Source: Anthoceros angustus
Lineage: Eukaryota; Streptophyta; Anthocerotopsida; Anthocerotales; Anthocerotaceae
NCBI GenBank assembly: GCA_010909165.1
Contig: MU008204.1
Coordinates: 327,810 to 391,809 of the forward strand
Length of the DNA stretch: 64,000 nucleotides
Direction: 5' to 3'
The notes beneath the pieces are model-generated. The model had not been told where the DNA came from. It ran no database searches and saw only the letters and a list, made by a program, of their open reading frames with translations. Numbering within the stretch: the stretch's first letter is position 1; every line of letters starts with the position of its first letter. The translations under genes and the position numbers were made by a program. Shown in pieces: positions 9,876 to 22,344 of this stretch.

Positions 9876-12385
9876 GACTTATAAGGACAAGAAGCACAAG
9901 AGAGAAACTCGATTTGGGTATAGCTAAGTGTTCATCGAGGACCAGTTTTTGAAGGCGGTGGAAGTTACTAATTTGATTCACCATGCGATGTCGGGATATC
10001 GTTCTGAACCTCTTCAATGTCTCACAGTGCAAATGCTTGGCGATGTCACATGGATGAGGTTGAGTTTTTGGCCTTGTCCACCCACGAACATTTGTTTCAA
10101 TGTCAATTCTCGGCCAGACTTTCATGCATGTTGTCTTCAAGTTGTTGTTCCCAGCTGCAGACTGTTCGATGCCCTGGAAACACTTCCATACCCTCACTGG
10201 TATACTAAGCTCCTTTGTGTCAATGACCAAGTTTGCTCTAACTGGTTGTCTTCCTTGAATTCTGCCTTGATTTGTTTGTGAGAGCCCGAGCTTCCACACC
10301 TCGAGCAACTTGCGTCTCCCACTTCTCAAAGATTTCATCCACGTACTTCCACACCTCATCATCAACCTTCGCAACACAATAATCCGGTCCTAGGTTATCC
10401 ACGAGGCGGTGATAGTGACCTTAGGTCCATGCTTGCTGCATCCCACTTAGGAACCACCCGCCGGCATATATCTCCAACTTCCAGTCTAAGTCACACTTGA
10501 CCCATCACTAGCGGCCTTCATCTCGATTCGATGTACCTCACACGGTCGATGAAAGTAAAAGTCTTCCTGGCATCCGCAATGGTGTTGTGATCAGTGGCAA
10601 CTAACCTCATCTCCTCATTTGTGAGGCCAGCAAGAACATATGCATCCATCCACGCATCTTGAACCAATGGATACAAGTCGGCTAGTCTAGATCGCTGGAA
10701 GGAATGATTCCTCCCAATACATAAAATTTGTACACCCCGATCCACCTTATCCATGTCAAAGAAGTTCTTGTTGGGACCGGGCCGGGTCTACAATGACAAT
10801 CATGGGCACACGACCACCCACGTGGAATGCTTCATCTTTTGCATCAAAGCCTCCACCCAAGCCAGTCTAGCTTACGTACCTTGCCAAACCGACATAGTTC
10901 TTCCGGAGGTCTACAGCTGATGGACAGCTTTAACGTGGACTCCCATACTCTCTTTCCGCAATTGCCTCCTCGCAACATCTCTCCCTCTCGTCATCGCTAG
11001 CCGTCATCATCCGTGGCTGACGCCCTTGGCCTTCTCTATGAACTTTGGGAGCTCTTCCGCCCCTCTCGGACATCATGTGCCATTCGTTGCCGCGCACTTG
11101 TTGACCTCCACCCCGTCCTCCACGCCGATTGCCAAGACTCTCAATCCCTTCCTCTTTTCCTCGATTGTCTACCGCGGGTGACGGCTTGAACCCTTCGAGT
11201 GCCATGGACAGACCCAAATCCCCGGTCCGTTGCATCCACCTCTGCCCCATCGTCATCTTCCACGTCTTCGTCGTCGGGGCTGGATATGATCCACCGGCCT
11301 CGGGCCATCGGCGAATGCCATCGCCAAACCCCTCATTGTCCGGTCCCCACCCGCATCCTCATCTTCGTCTTCGTCGGCTAGAGAGGTTAGGGTGACATCA
11401 TCGCAGCCATGGGCTAGGAAAAACCCGCGGAGTGTGGGCGGACTGCTTGGACTCAAGCACCGGACGTCCGTGGCTCGCAACCCCTCTTACCGGAAGCTTT
11501 CATTTCGCAAACTAGTTCTTTGAAACGTGTCCCTGAATTATATTTTGTGCCACCACCTTTTGTTGCGCTCATGCGCAGATCATGCATATCGGTGGCGGTT
11601 GCCAGCACACTGCAGTGCAGATGGATTTGCTGATCCCATTCGCACTAGGAGTTGCCATTTGATTTCCACTCGCAGATGCCATGCTAGGGGCCTTCTCAGC
11701 AGATGCCCTTTCGATGTAAGCAATGCATCATCCCGCACACCTTCTAAACATTGCTGGTGCAAAGCCTTGTGGAAGACACGATGTCCATCACCGTGTCGCA
11801 ATGCCTCCAAAAGTTCTTGCCTTTTCCGCTCTGGTTGGCACGCCACAATGTCAAAGTTCTTCACCGCAGCACTGTACACTCTAATCCATTGCGGGTCCAG
11901 ACGAAGAGGCTCCTTGTGCTTGAGCCAGATCAGCAATATGACGTACACCTGCTCATCCTTCATGACTGACTGCGTGAAAACAACTGCTCCCGCACATTTC
12001 TTTTGGCTGGTGTGGTTCGCATCCTCCTCCATCGACACATACAAGAAGAGCAAGTCTTGATTGGGTCGTTGTTGCACTGTCCAACTTCTCTTTGTAATGT
12101 CAAATGGCGAGATCATCTTGTACATCCGTGGATCAAGTCAATATCGGACCGCTTGTAAGGACTCTGGAAAGATGCCTTGGTCGGCGGGGATGCTCTTGTG
12201 GAAAGACCCGCATCAGGTGGCGCAGTTTGAGTTGTCCTTGGAGTCCGGGCTGGGTCTGGGCTCGTCGCCTCGTTCAAGGCCTGTGAGTCTGTACCCTTCC
12301 GTCGCGCCTTTTTTTTCTCCACCGGAGCGTCTGCGATTTGTTGGAGTCATTCTTCCGCTTCGGCCCCTTCGGAGGAGCCATTCTG
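9876..12385 (-). pseudogene. Decayed minus-strand coding region, family unknown
   Basis: A likely start lies near 12381 (MAPPKGPKRKNDSNKSQ). It continues after a frameshift as a Pro/Thr/Ser-rich stretch ending SPYKRSDIDLIHG (about 12120). The 181-codon frame 12125-11580 follows (FDITKRSWTVQQRPNQDLLF; VVFTQSVMKDEQVYVILLIW). Further frames are at 10754-10518 (DMDKVDRGVQILCIGRNHSF; LADLYPLVQDAWMDAYVLAG) and 10377-9880 (VWKYVDEIFEKWETQVARG in another frame). The blocks share strand and order and may belong to one long gene that includes the methyltransferase-like segment. I recognise no domain in them. Confidence 0.4.
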
Positions 12386-13138
12386 TATGCAACTATGAAA
12401 GAAGTGAGATCACAGAAGTGTTTAGATTGTTAAAAGTCGATACACCATGAGCAACTTCTCGAACACGGGGCGATCTGCAAGCGGAGTTGATGCTCACAGA
12501 CGACTAGCCCAGCCTGCTGCACCTCGAGAGCAACAGAATTGCACGCTGGCATGAGGAGGTCGGCGGTCTGATCTCTGCATGCGCCTGATGGACAAAGTGC
12601 GGGTGAGTGTGAGCGACCCGTTTTCTCCAGTCCGCGGCAATCTCTTGCTTTTCCCGCCCACACATAAGCTAGATGGAAATACACATCTTCCCGCCAAAGC
12701 GAGAATGAATCTATACCATCAAGAAAGGGGAAGGTGGGGTCGCTGTGCCTTCATGAAGGAAGACACAGGGCAAGGCAGGCTCTGTAATCAAGCAACTCCT
12801 TAAATGCTTTGTCGCCGGCGACCGTGTTTTGCCATTGTCCTGGCTAATGTGGCAAATGCAATATTGAGCATATTCTAAGGTATATGCTAGTTATGCCACG
12901 GCTAAAATAGTGTTCATGGCATAACGATGGGCACCTAGAGTGATTCAAAGATCCAGACTAGCGTACATACCACCGCTTCCTACCAACCGCAAAGTGGGCA
13001 CCTCGACTTCATTGCCGGCATTTAGTGCGAAGGCTTATTTCGCAGCCCGAATTGTATCGAGTCTTGCGCATCCACTTCTCATCCACCTTGCGCATCCCTC
13101 CTCCTCCCTGGGCGTCACGCGCCCCTCCGTGTGAGAGC
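12386..13138. other. Intergenic region between divergent decayed genes
   Basis: Lies between the minus-strand start near 12381 and the plus-strand start near 13139. It could hold a shared promoter, but I see no clear TATA box or terminal repeat. Confidence 0.35.
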
Positions 13139-15690
13139 AATGGCCAGCAACGGCGGCGTGTTCGATTTTGCAAATTTCGGGCGGTCGATGCATGTCATTC
13201 GAACGGGTGGCCATGAGTCGGCGACTCAATTGTTGATCTCGGACGGATGCACAACCCCGTCGTAGTTTTAGAGGATGATTCACGAGCTATGGCGGCGGCG
13301 TCGTGCATAGTCCTTGAAGAGACCGGTGGCAGACTTCACAACGGTGGAGAGCGATGGCGATGTGCGTGTTCCGGATATGGAGAGCGGAGGATATGGTTGC
13401 CGATGGGGACCTTTTTTCACGATCCGGAGTACGATGCAGGCGGAGAGGATCGCACAAGAAGAACTCGTGCAGACGTTTAACCGGATGTCCGGTGCTCGAC
13501 GCAGACGCCGCGACGCAGGGCCCGACCGTGTGCCACCACGAGGCGGCGCACCATCCATCCGGACTTCTTGGATCACCCGTGGCGGCGCGAAGATGTACCT
13601 CGGCGCATTTGGGCGAAACCGGATAACACCGGACGCCCGCCGGCGACAAGGTCCCTCCGGCGGATCGTGGGCGGGTCCAGAATACTATCGAGAATGTGCT
13701 ACACAGTGGGAACACCGGGCAAGACTCGATGTGGAGAGTGTTGCGAGTCTCCGGACTTTGGTGAGAAGATCCACATTGTTGATTTTGGGCTTGGCTTGGA
13801 AACAATATCGCCGCGGGTGATGGCGGAGTTGCACCGGGAGTCGTCCAAGAGCTAATGTGGTCCGTGGTCCCGGATCTTTGTTTGGTGATTGTGATGCCAT
13901 CCGCTTGGAGTTGCACGAGATGATGCCTCGCGCACATCCGCCAAAGGTGAGGATTTGCGTGCAACGAGCTGCAGCGTTGCCGTAAAGTACCTCCGGCGAG
14001 CTAGAATGGATTTGGTCTTAGAGAAGCATTGTTCAGGCCAAGTTGTGCGCCGATTTAAAGCGGCATTGTTGTGACAAAAAATGTTTAGAGCGTGTTGGCC
14101 ATTCCAAATTGAAGGTGATTCGTGTAGCATTCTTCCGCATGACAAAAGGAGAGCAGGAGCAGCATTTGCAAGACCATCGGATCGATCGAAGGCGAAGAGG
14201 AGTTGTTGCCCATAGTATGGATAAACCGGATTCCACATGGGAAGAAAGCAGTGTGTGTGAGGGCTTTCATCGGGTTTTGCATTGGGTCACTAAGATACAA
14301 GAATGCGCAAACCGGTAGTGAAAAATGTTAGATGGACCGTAGGCTACGGTCTCAGCAACGCCATATGGATTACACGTCATGTGGATGGACGTTTTCTTCA
14401 AAGGTATGCGGAAGACGCGAATCGGGAAGTCTTCAACTTGCCGACTCGTACGAAGAGGAGATCTTCATTGAGTATGCCAGCGTGAGCGGTCGGTGTGCTC
14501 CACGTTTATTCTGACTACTTTTGCAAGCTTTGGATGAAGTATTTCCGGGTTAAAATACCAGTTGCGGTTTTCGATCTGTGCTGCGATGACCTAAAGAGGA
14601 AAATAAAAGACGCAGGGTCGGACCACGTACAAGGTGAGATGGCGGTCCTTATTCCAGGCGGTCACCGGATGTCCGGCGCCGAACTTTGGCGCAACCCCAT
14701 TGCCTCATACCCTTTTCTTGCGAATGAAGGGCAGGGCTTGAAACAAACCGTGTGCACATTGCTGACGCCCTTATTGTTGCGTGTGCAGACAAGAATGTGG
14801 AGCTGCTCAGACTCCACAGGGAACAACAACAGAAGGAGCGCGCGAAAATGGCGCGGCACCGGCACAAGTGCTTCGGGCAGGCGGCTAAGTTCATTGGTAT
14901 TGCCATAGATGGTATGGACCAAAAAAAAACAGAGTTGCCCCATTACCGCAGATTGCCAAAGACGGTTGATTCCGGAGCCCTTGTCGGGCTTCATGTTCTA
15001 GGTGTGCTGGTGTTCAACTATTTGGTGCGCACCAGAGTGTATTTGAGTTTCCCGAATGTGAGAAATGATCCGAATGGGCTGGCCGTGATTGACATGTTAT
15101 CAATACAGGAGGCCGCTCCCCTATTCTATACTTGCGGATGGACAACATGCTCAAAACAAGAATCGGAGGTATTGGCATATCATCCATGCTTGTGGCGAAA
15201 GGTATCTTCAAAAATCAAGGTGGGGTTTCTTCTTGTTGGCCATACCCATCATTGACTCGGTTGTGCTAGGGTTGAAGGATGCTTTCACATTGCCGAAATG
15301 ATAGGGTTCTTTGGAGCGGGCGTACACCCCATCACCGCAGATTCACATCAAGGAGGTGCGGACTTCAAGACCTATCTATGGCCGAAGGGGATCTGCACGT
15401 ATGACTTGCATAATCACGATTTTCAACACCAGTTCAAAATAACAAGGAGAAGCTGCTATCGGAGAGGACGTGGGATGCTAAGATGCAAGGAGTTTTCAAG
15501 TTCGATCACGTCACCGGAGGGTGGTGTGCGCTATTACGTTCAGGTGCCACCACGGGTGATTGTGGCGGCTCCATTGTTGCCGTTGGTCCCATCACATGCC
15601 CAAGGTAAAGGAAAGGGACAAGCAAAGCGGAAGGATGATGTCGTGTCGATGGCGATAGTCTCCAAGCGATGGCGTAGTGGCGTGTAGTGG
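13139..15690 (+). pseudogene. DUF7869-type transposase-like protein, decayed, copy 1
   Basis: Possible start at 13139 (MASNGGVFDFANFGRSMHVI). Later blocks appear in shifting frames. About 14060-14190: CCDKKCLERVGHSKLKVIRV and FFRMTKGEQEQHLQDHRI. 14752-15080: ELLRLHREQQQKERAKMARH, KFIGIAIDGMDQKKTELPHY, then VGLHVLGVLVFNY. About 15130: LQMDN-like. 15210-15255: KIKVGFLLVGHTHH. The order I-x-IDGMDQ-K-T-LPH, then L-x-Q-x-DN, then K-V-GFL-VGHTH-(E)DID is what I know from the uncharacterised DUF7869 proteins, repetitive and transposase-like in plants and animals; the family name should be confirmed. Frameshifts near 13270, 13850, 15100 and 15250 break it. A second copy lies at 56087-57940. Confidence 0.65.
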
Positions 15691-15978
15691 CGGAGTCCAT
15701 GAAGTAAAAGCGGGCCTAGAACGCGCACGACATATGAATGTGGAGCAACTATCATGGTGGGATACGTTGGGATGAGCAGTAGCAATAGCCGAGAGACTAG
15801 CGGTGGCATTCCATTCCGTTGGAGGAGAATGGTCTTGGTACACTCGCGATGAAGAAAAGCGAGGTACCACCAGACCCTCCAGACTCAACTTTGGTTGATC
15901 CCGCAATGGCGACGGATTTTTGGACATGGTGGAGGTGTACAGGGCACATCAGTGCGGAGGGAGGGCAAGGCGAGGCTC

Positions 15979-16390
15979 GGTCGAGGTTGTGTGAAGGAGA
16001 TTGAGGAGGGAATGATGGTTGCTGTCAAGGCGGGATGATCCAGAGGCGGACCATTCGGCTCGCAAAAGTGGTGGAGGTGGACCATGATCTGGGTCCCTTT
16101 CATGATAGTTCATTGGTGGCGGACGGAGAACAATGATGCATTCGAGGGAAGGTACATGGAGGAGTTTGTGATACGGCGCCCACGGTCGAGGTTGTGTGAA
16201 GGAGATTGAGGAGGGAATGATGGTTGCTGTCAAGCGGATGATCCAGGAGACCATTCGGCTCGCAAAAGTGGTGGAGGTGGACCATGATCTGGGTCCCTTT
16301 CATGATAGTTCATTGGTGGCGGACGAGAGAACAATGATGCATTCGAGGAAGGTACATGGAGGAGTTTGTGATACAGCGCCCACGGTCGAG
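15979..16390 (+). repeat. Direct duplication, two ~205-bp units
   Basis: 15979-16183 and 16184-16390 are near-identical from GGTCGAGGTTGTGTGAAGG to GCGCCCAC. Differences are again mainly indels (GTCAAGGCGGGATG versus GTCAAGCGGATG; CGGACGGAGAAC versus CGGACGAGAGAAC). Confidence 0.93.
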
Positions 16391-18653
16391 GGAAAAAGTG
16401 CGCGATCAAAGAATGGAGGCGAGGGCGTCGGAGAAGCATTTGCAAAGCCTCAACTTCCGAGACAATGTGCTGGCCTATGATTTGTGACAAGGAACAAGGC
16501 GTTGCGAGGGCGACAATGAAGGCGATAAAGACCAAAGTCTTTGAGTTGCGTCGAGCCGGTGATGAACCGGCGAGACTTCCGCCGGTGACACGAATGTCAT
16601 GCCCCGAAGACATGATTGACTCGGAAGACCTCGACAATGTGGAATCAACGGATGAGTCCACGGGCGTGGTGGTGGACCGGTGGATGTGGACTCGGAGAGG
16701 AGCCGGACGAGGCAACCTAATATTGTCAACTTTCCAGTTCCTTGTACCAGGAATGTTATGTCCCCTCGGGCCTGAATGCAGTGGTTTGTTTTCGTCTTTT
16801 CGTGGAAAGGTTTAACAGCTTGCCATCGGCATCATCTCTGTTTATAGGAAGTTGACGGTGTGATAATGTCCGGAGCACGTAAACGGCGACTATGTCAGAA
16901 ACCAGCAATCTGGTGCTCTAATTTTGTAACAATGTTCTGGTGGTTTTGTCCAGTTGAGAGTAGCAGGCTGCGAGGTTTCAATGGTGATCATGCAGGTCAT
17001 CTATGTTCTGCGTTGCAGTGTGGCGAAGTGTTCCCGGAGGATGGTCACGGCCGGGATGTCCGTGGCAAAGGTATGTAGCAGCAAGTGCGCCAATGTTTTT
17101 GGTTCTAGTTAGGGACCGCCTAATGACTATGGGGTGGAACGGACGGGGTCGATCTCGGCGGTGGCGATTCGGAACAGGGCGCACACAGCGTAAAGCGGTG
17201 AGTACACGACGGGCTCAAAAGCGGCGTCTTCCTCCACTGCTTCCACCGCCACAGAGGTTGTCTTCCACCTCCTTTGTGGTTTTGTGCACGCCGCGCTCAT
17301 CCCTCCTCTGGCGAGAGCCGTCCTCACGCCATGCTCCTCCACCTCCTTCCGACCTCGGCGGTGGTTTGCCCTTTGATTTGCCCCTCCTCCTTACGTCCCA
17401 TCCATCCAACCTTGCCTTCTAACTGTGTTTGCAGCCCTTACGGATGAGGACTCGCAGAGGTGGCTACGAGTCACCACCTCGTATCACAAGGGAGGATGTG
17501 GAGGCAAAGCGAGGCGGAGAAGGATGGAAGTTGCCCATCCAGGACTTGTGTGGAGGCCATTTGGGTCTCCACTGCAGCGTGGGCGGGGAAGACTATGGGG
17601 TGGCCATCTCCTTCCATGCGGAGGGTGGCGGTGGCATCGTAGATTTTCCGGATCTTTGCGGTAGGAAAAAGCCAAGGGGTGGAAGAGGACTATAGGATAG
17701 CGAAGGAGGGGTTCACGGAGGCGAAACAAAGGGTGCAGCAACTCCAGCCAGTCGAGAGGAAGGAGGGTGAAGGAAGAGCATGACTGTCCGGTCCGAATTG
17801 TTTAAAGCTTCCGTGACCTTGCTGCCGTGAGTCCATGTGACTTACGCGAATGAAGGTTGCTGCAGAGGAGGCCACGCCGGGAGCGGGGTGGTGGAAGTGA
17901 AGGAGGAGGCGTAAGCACTTACCTCTGTACCTTTTCGCTTGAGAGTTGAGCATGGTTGTCGCATGCACTAACGGGCTGTTCATTGTGGCGAGCAGTGATG
18001 GGGACACCCTTGGCAAAGCGGAGAACCTTGGAGATAGGAGCGTGAAGTGGGTTACCTAGGTTTTTTGCAAGCGATCAGACTAGAAGCGGGGGCGGGAGGA
18101 AGAGAAAGGGAGGAGAGGGGTTGGATGCGTAGCTTTCTCGTGGCTTCCGGGTCGAGTTGGGGCAGCAATCACATGATTTTGTGTATGTCTTTTCGGCACG
18201 TCTGATGTGCAAGCCATGGTCTGCCGCGAAGTGTGAAGCATTTACGGGGGTTTGAGTTTGGGGAACGCCTGATTCGGGAATGTTTTGTCCGTCACCGGAC
18301 AGCCGGTGGCTATGAGCCAACGGCCAATGTCACCTGGCATGGACTGGAGGGGCGGTTATATGTGAACTACACCATATCGGTTTTCCAATATTTTATTAGC
18401 GAGAAATGTATTCATCAGCATATACTTTGTACCTTGGGGATGTATATTTGAATAATATTATTCCATGTATTTTACATGGATAACACTAAGGCCCACAAAC
18501 AGGAGCCCGCTAGTGATGCATTCTCCAATTGTGTAACATGACGGTCTACACTTTTCCATATGCCGGTTTGTAAAGGTAGCTTTGGTCGTAATGTATCCCA
18601 AAAGTGACATTGAAATAAAGCCTAAATAAATGTTCTAGTCTGCACGCCATAAA
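16391..18653. other. No recognised gene; scattered ORFs
   Basis: Plus-strand ORFs at 16465-16815 and 17429-17695 (the latter has ITREDVEAKRGGEGWKLPIQ) may be tail pieces of the decayed element to the left. No motif supports a function. 18400-18650 is AT-rich spacer. Confidence 0.35.
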
Positions 18654-20034
18654 ATTTATAAGGATCTCTACTTTTCTCCCGAATGCCTCTTTTGTTTAAC
18701 CATGAGACATCGAGGTGTGGAAATATTGCCAATAAATTTCAAGTTTTGATGAAGTGGAATGGGTTTGGGTGTACTGTGCTTGGTATTTTTAGCAGCCGTT
18801 TCCCACAAACCCTCAAAATCAACGTTTCGAGTTTTCTTAAGTGCAAATTTTGATAACATATTTGGCCCGTCTCCGGAAAGTGGAGTGTGTCACTAGCCCT
18901 AAGGAGACCTTGTTGTTTGGTGAAGACATGCAGGGAATTTTTTTGCTTCTTTTTGAGTGGGAGTTGTTTCAAGCAGGTGCCTCTTCGAAATCTGGGCCGG
19001 TAGTTAAGAGAGATGGTGGTGAGCTAGCGTCCGTGTGGGGACTATAAACAGGGGCAATACATGGGACACCATGGATTGTTGATGTCTTGTTCAAGGAGGA
19101 CAGCCATACAGATCCCAGGGTCCTCTCACCCTCTTGTAAGAGCTCTCAGCAGTGATGTGTAGGACGCTTGACCACATAAGAGGCTTAACAACATAAAATT
19201 TGAAGCGGCTGAATATACATCAAGCGGCTTTTGACGGGAATATACACGGATCGAGGTTTTCGATGGGCATTGAAATGCCATATTTAAGCATACCCTGCAT
19301 AAGAAGGCACACAATTAGGTTGTCGTAGAGAATTTGATATCTTTTAGCAGCCCACAGTGGTAGACGAAGGGTTTGACCTACAGATAGACCATTGTTTTCA
19401 ATGGAAATGATGCCCATGTCGTTAGTGCATGCCATTCATTAAACAACAGTAAATGAACATGGGCGACCATCTCTGCAGCAGCATCGAAGGGAATGCATAC
19501 GGCTATTTCTATATTCATGCTATACATCCAATCCAGACACGGTCGACGTCGTTGTGCACAACAGCCGAGGGTGTGAAGGCTCTAAAAACACCGTAAGTGA
19601 CACACCTAGGCGTCGGCATGTCGGCGCCCAAGTCATGCCCAAAGGCTACGTGCCTTGGGCACCGGCATGCCGGCGCCCAAGATTCATGGCCTTTGGCAAT
19701 GACTGTTGGATGTCGGACAGACACCCTCTTTCTGCTGAGAAACTACCTGAACCGTAACGGCTTCTCGGGACTTCTCAACGTCGGACAGACACCCTAGGCT
19801 AATGGCTAAGAAACCACCTGAACCGTGAGAATTTTATTTAAGTCCACTAAGGACGGATTTCCGTCATGGGACTTGGTACTTAACAAACTTGTACCATGGT
19901 GTGCCTAAGCTACTTGCACCAAGGGCATCCACTCCCTTTAGGAACCCCATCTAAGTACCAATCTAAGCTCAAGATGCTTAATCACGGCATTCTTATAAAT
20001 GTGTGTCCATTTGGCCTAAGCCATTTGGACACAC
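18654..20034 (+). repeat. Tandem duplication unit 2A (~1.38 kb)
   Basis: Starts at ATTTATAAGGATCTCTAC and contains minus-strand coding-looking pieces of unknown family (NVDFEGLWETAAKNTKH at about 18800; GMLKYGISMPIENLDP near 19290). It ends with a copy of the dispersed exon-derived repeat and an inverted repeat. The second unit begins at 20035. Confidence 0.93.
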
Positions 20035-20040
20035 ATTTAT
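19829..20040 (+). repeat. Dispersed exon-derived repeat, copy 2, ending in an inverted repeat
   Basis: Matches the reverse complement of 5745-5926 but carries in-frame stops. Its right end is an imperfect palindrome: arms CTTATAAATGTGTGTCCA and TGGACACACATTTATAAG flank TTTGGCCTAAGCCATT. Copy 1 lacks the right arm. Confidence 0.85.
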
Positions 20041-21377
20041 AAGGATCTCTACTTTTTCTCCCGAATGCCTCTTTGTTTAACCATGAGACATCGAGGTGTG
20101 GAAATATTGCCAATAAATTTCAAGTTTTGATGAAGTGGAATGGGTTTGGGTGTCTTGTGCATGGTATTTTTAGCGGCCGTTTCCCACAAACCCTCAAAAT
20201 CAACGTTGAGTTTTCTTAAGTGCAAATTTGATAACATATTTGGCCCGTCTCGGAAAGTGGAGTGTGTCACTAGCCCTAAGGAGACCTTGTTGTTTAATTG
20301 AAGACATGCGAGAATTTTTGCTTCTTTTGAGTGGGAGTTGTTTCAGCGGTGCCTCTTGAAATCTGGGCAGTAGTTAAGAGAGATGGTGGTGAGCTAAGCG
20401 TCAGGTGTGGGGACTATAAGCAGGGGCAATACATGGGACACCATGGATTGTTGATGTCTTATTCAAGGAGGACAGCCATACGGATCGAGGTCCTCTCACC
20501 CTCTTGTAAGAGCTCTCGGCGATGATGTGGGGCAGCTTGACCACATAAGAGCTTAACAACATAAAATTTGAAGCGGTTGAATATACATCAAGCGGCTTTT
20601 GGCCAGGGAATATACGGATCGAGGTTTTCGATGGGCATTGAAATGCCATATTTAAGCATACCACAGAAGGCACACAATTAGGTTGTCGTAGAATTTGATA
20701 TCTTTTAGCAGCCCACGGTGGTGAGCGAAGGGTTTGACCTACAGATAGACCATTGTTTTCAATGGAAATGATGCCCATGTCGTTAGTGCATGCCATTCAT
20801 TAAACAACGATGAAATGAACATGGGCGACCATCTACTGCGGACATCGAAGGGAATGCATACGGCTATTTCTATATTCATGCTATACATCCAATCCAGACA
20901 CGGTCGACGTCGTTGTGCTGTGACCCGAGGTGTGAAGGCTCTAAAAACACCGTAAGTGACACACCTAGGCGTCGGCATGTCGGCGCCCAAGTCATGCCCA
21001 AAGGCTCGTGCCTTGGCGCATGCATCTTGGGCGCCCAAGATTCATGGCCTTTGGCAATGATGATGGATGTCGGATGACACCCTCTTCTGTGAGAAACTAC
21101 AGGCAACGTGACTGGGACTTCTCAGCGTCGGACGGACACCCTAGGCTAATGGCTAAGAAACCACTGAGGTGAGAATTTTATTTTAAGTCCACTAAGGGCC
21201 ATTTAGTCATGGGACTTGGTACTTAACAAACTTGTACCATGGTGTGCCTAAGCTACTTGCACCAAGGGCATCCACTCCCTTTAGGAACCCCATCTAAGTA
21301 CCAATCTAAGCTCAAGATGCTTAATCACGGCATTCTTATAAATGTGTGTCCATTTGGCCTAAGCCATTTGGACACAC
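20035..21377 (+). repeat. Tandem duplication unit 2B (~1.34 kb)
   Basis: Collinear with 18654-20034 but shorter, with numerous 1-6-nt losses (AACGTTTCGAGTTTTC to AACGTTGAGTTTTC; CTCCGGAAAGTGG to CTCGGAAAGTGG) and fewer substitutions. Minus-strand frames shared with unit 2A are shifted by these indels. Confidence 0.93.
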
Positions 21378-21383
21378 ATTTAT
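21172..21383 (+). repeat. Dispersed exon-derived repeat, copy 3, ending in an inverted repeat
   Basis: Third copy, at the end of duplication unit 2B, with the same terminal palindrome as copy 2 and additional small changes (GGGCCATTTAGTCATGGG replaces GGACGGATTTCCGTCATGGG). Confidence 0.85.
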
Positions 21384-21451
21384 GAGGGCGCCGGCATGCC
21401 AGCATCCTCATTTCAACATATACTTTGTGCCTCCTTTCGTTTGTATGTGGA

Positions 21452-21550
21452 AAATTAATAAGGTGGTAAGACTTGGGGGTTGGGAACAAGAGGTCTTGGT
21501 CTTGGGTTCAAGTCTTCTTGTCTTGGTCTTGGGTTCAAGTCTTCTTGTCT
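21452..21550 (+). repeat. tRNA-like (SINE-type) sequence with local triplication
   Basis: AATAAGGTGGTAAGACT resembles a pol III A box and GGGTTCAAGTC a B box about 35 nt later. The B-box segment GGTCTTGGGTTCAAGTCTTC is repeated about three times. No full tRNA fold can be drawn. Confidence 0.3.
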
Positions 21551-22344
21551 TGGGTTCAAGTCTTCTTAAAAGGCACCACCCTTTAAGGGTAAACTTTTCC
21601 TATTATGTAGGGAATATGTAACATGGATTGAAAGGTAAACTTTTTCTATTGTGTAGGGAATATGTAACATGGATTGAAATGGGAGAGATTAAATTCCGAG
21701 GTTACTAGTTCGAGTCATGCTTCTTTGTTTTGGCCAATATAGTTTGTGTTGTAAAAGTGATAGATAATTGGTTTGGTTTAAAATTCCCTTATTTTAACAA
21801 TTCGTAGTCTTTAACTCAAAATCATAGAAATTATTTTCAAATTTCAACGGTTTTCTAAGCACGCTGTTTGAAATTACCCATGCCCTAATATTCATGATCC
21901 CAATTTACTTGAATCAGAACGGTGAAGAGAGACATGACACGGCCAAGTTTCTTCCCTCTTCTCGAGCTCAGTGTAGGCCGCGACTATCTTTCTACGGAGG
22001 TCATAGCAATTGAATACGTTTTTTGTGTGTTGGACACCTTCTTTGTGAGCGACCAATGCTGCGACGTGATCGGAAGTGTGAAAGGTGGTGTGTTTTTTCT
22101 CATTCTCTTGCGCAACCAAGCGATGCATGGCCTAATATATATGTAAGTCATAATGTGCATGGATGCACGACAAGTGGTTGTAAGCCCTAGTGTTAATGCG
22201 GACCTTGAACTGCACACCGGCCTCCTAAAACCTATTTGGGGCCGGCATGCCCGGCGTTCTATGGAGGGAGCATAAGAGCATAGGGTGCTAGCATATTGGT
22301 ACCTTCATCAGTATATATTATTTGCGTATCATAAAGTTTTGTTG

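Noticed and set aside
10930-11480. Overlapping ORFs on both strands around 11 kb as separate genes
   Set aside because: GC-rich openness on both strands, low-complexity Arg/Gly/Pro/Ser content and no motif.
12900-18650. Terminal inverted repeats bounding the DUF7869-type element
   Set aside because: I looked for matching ends on both sides and for a target duplication and found none by eye.
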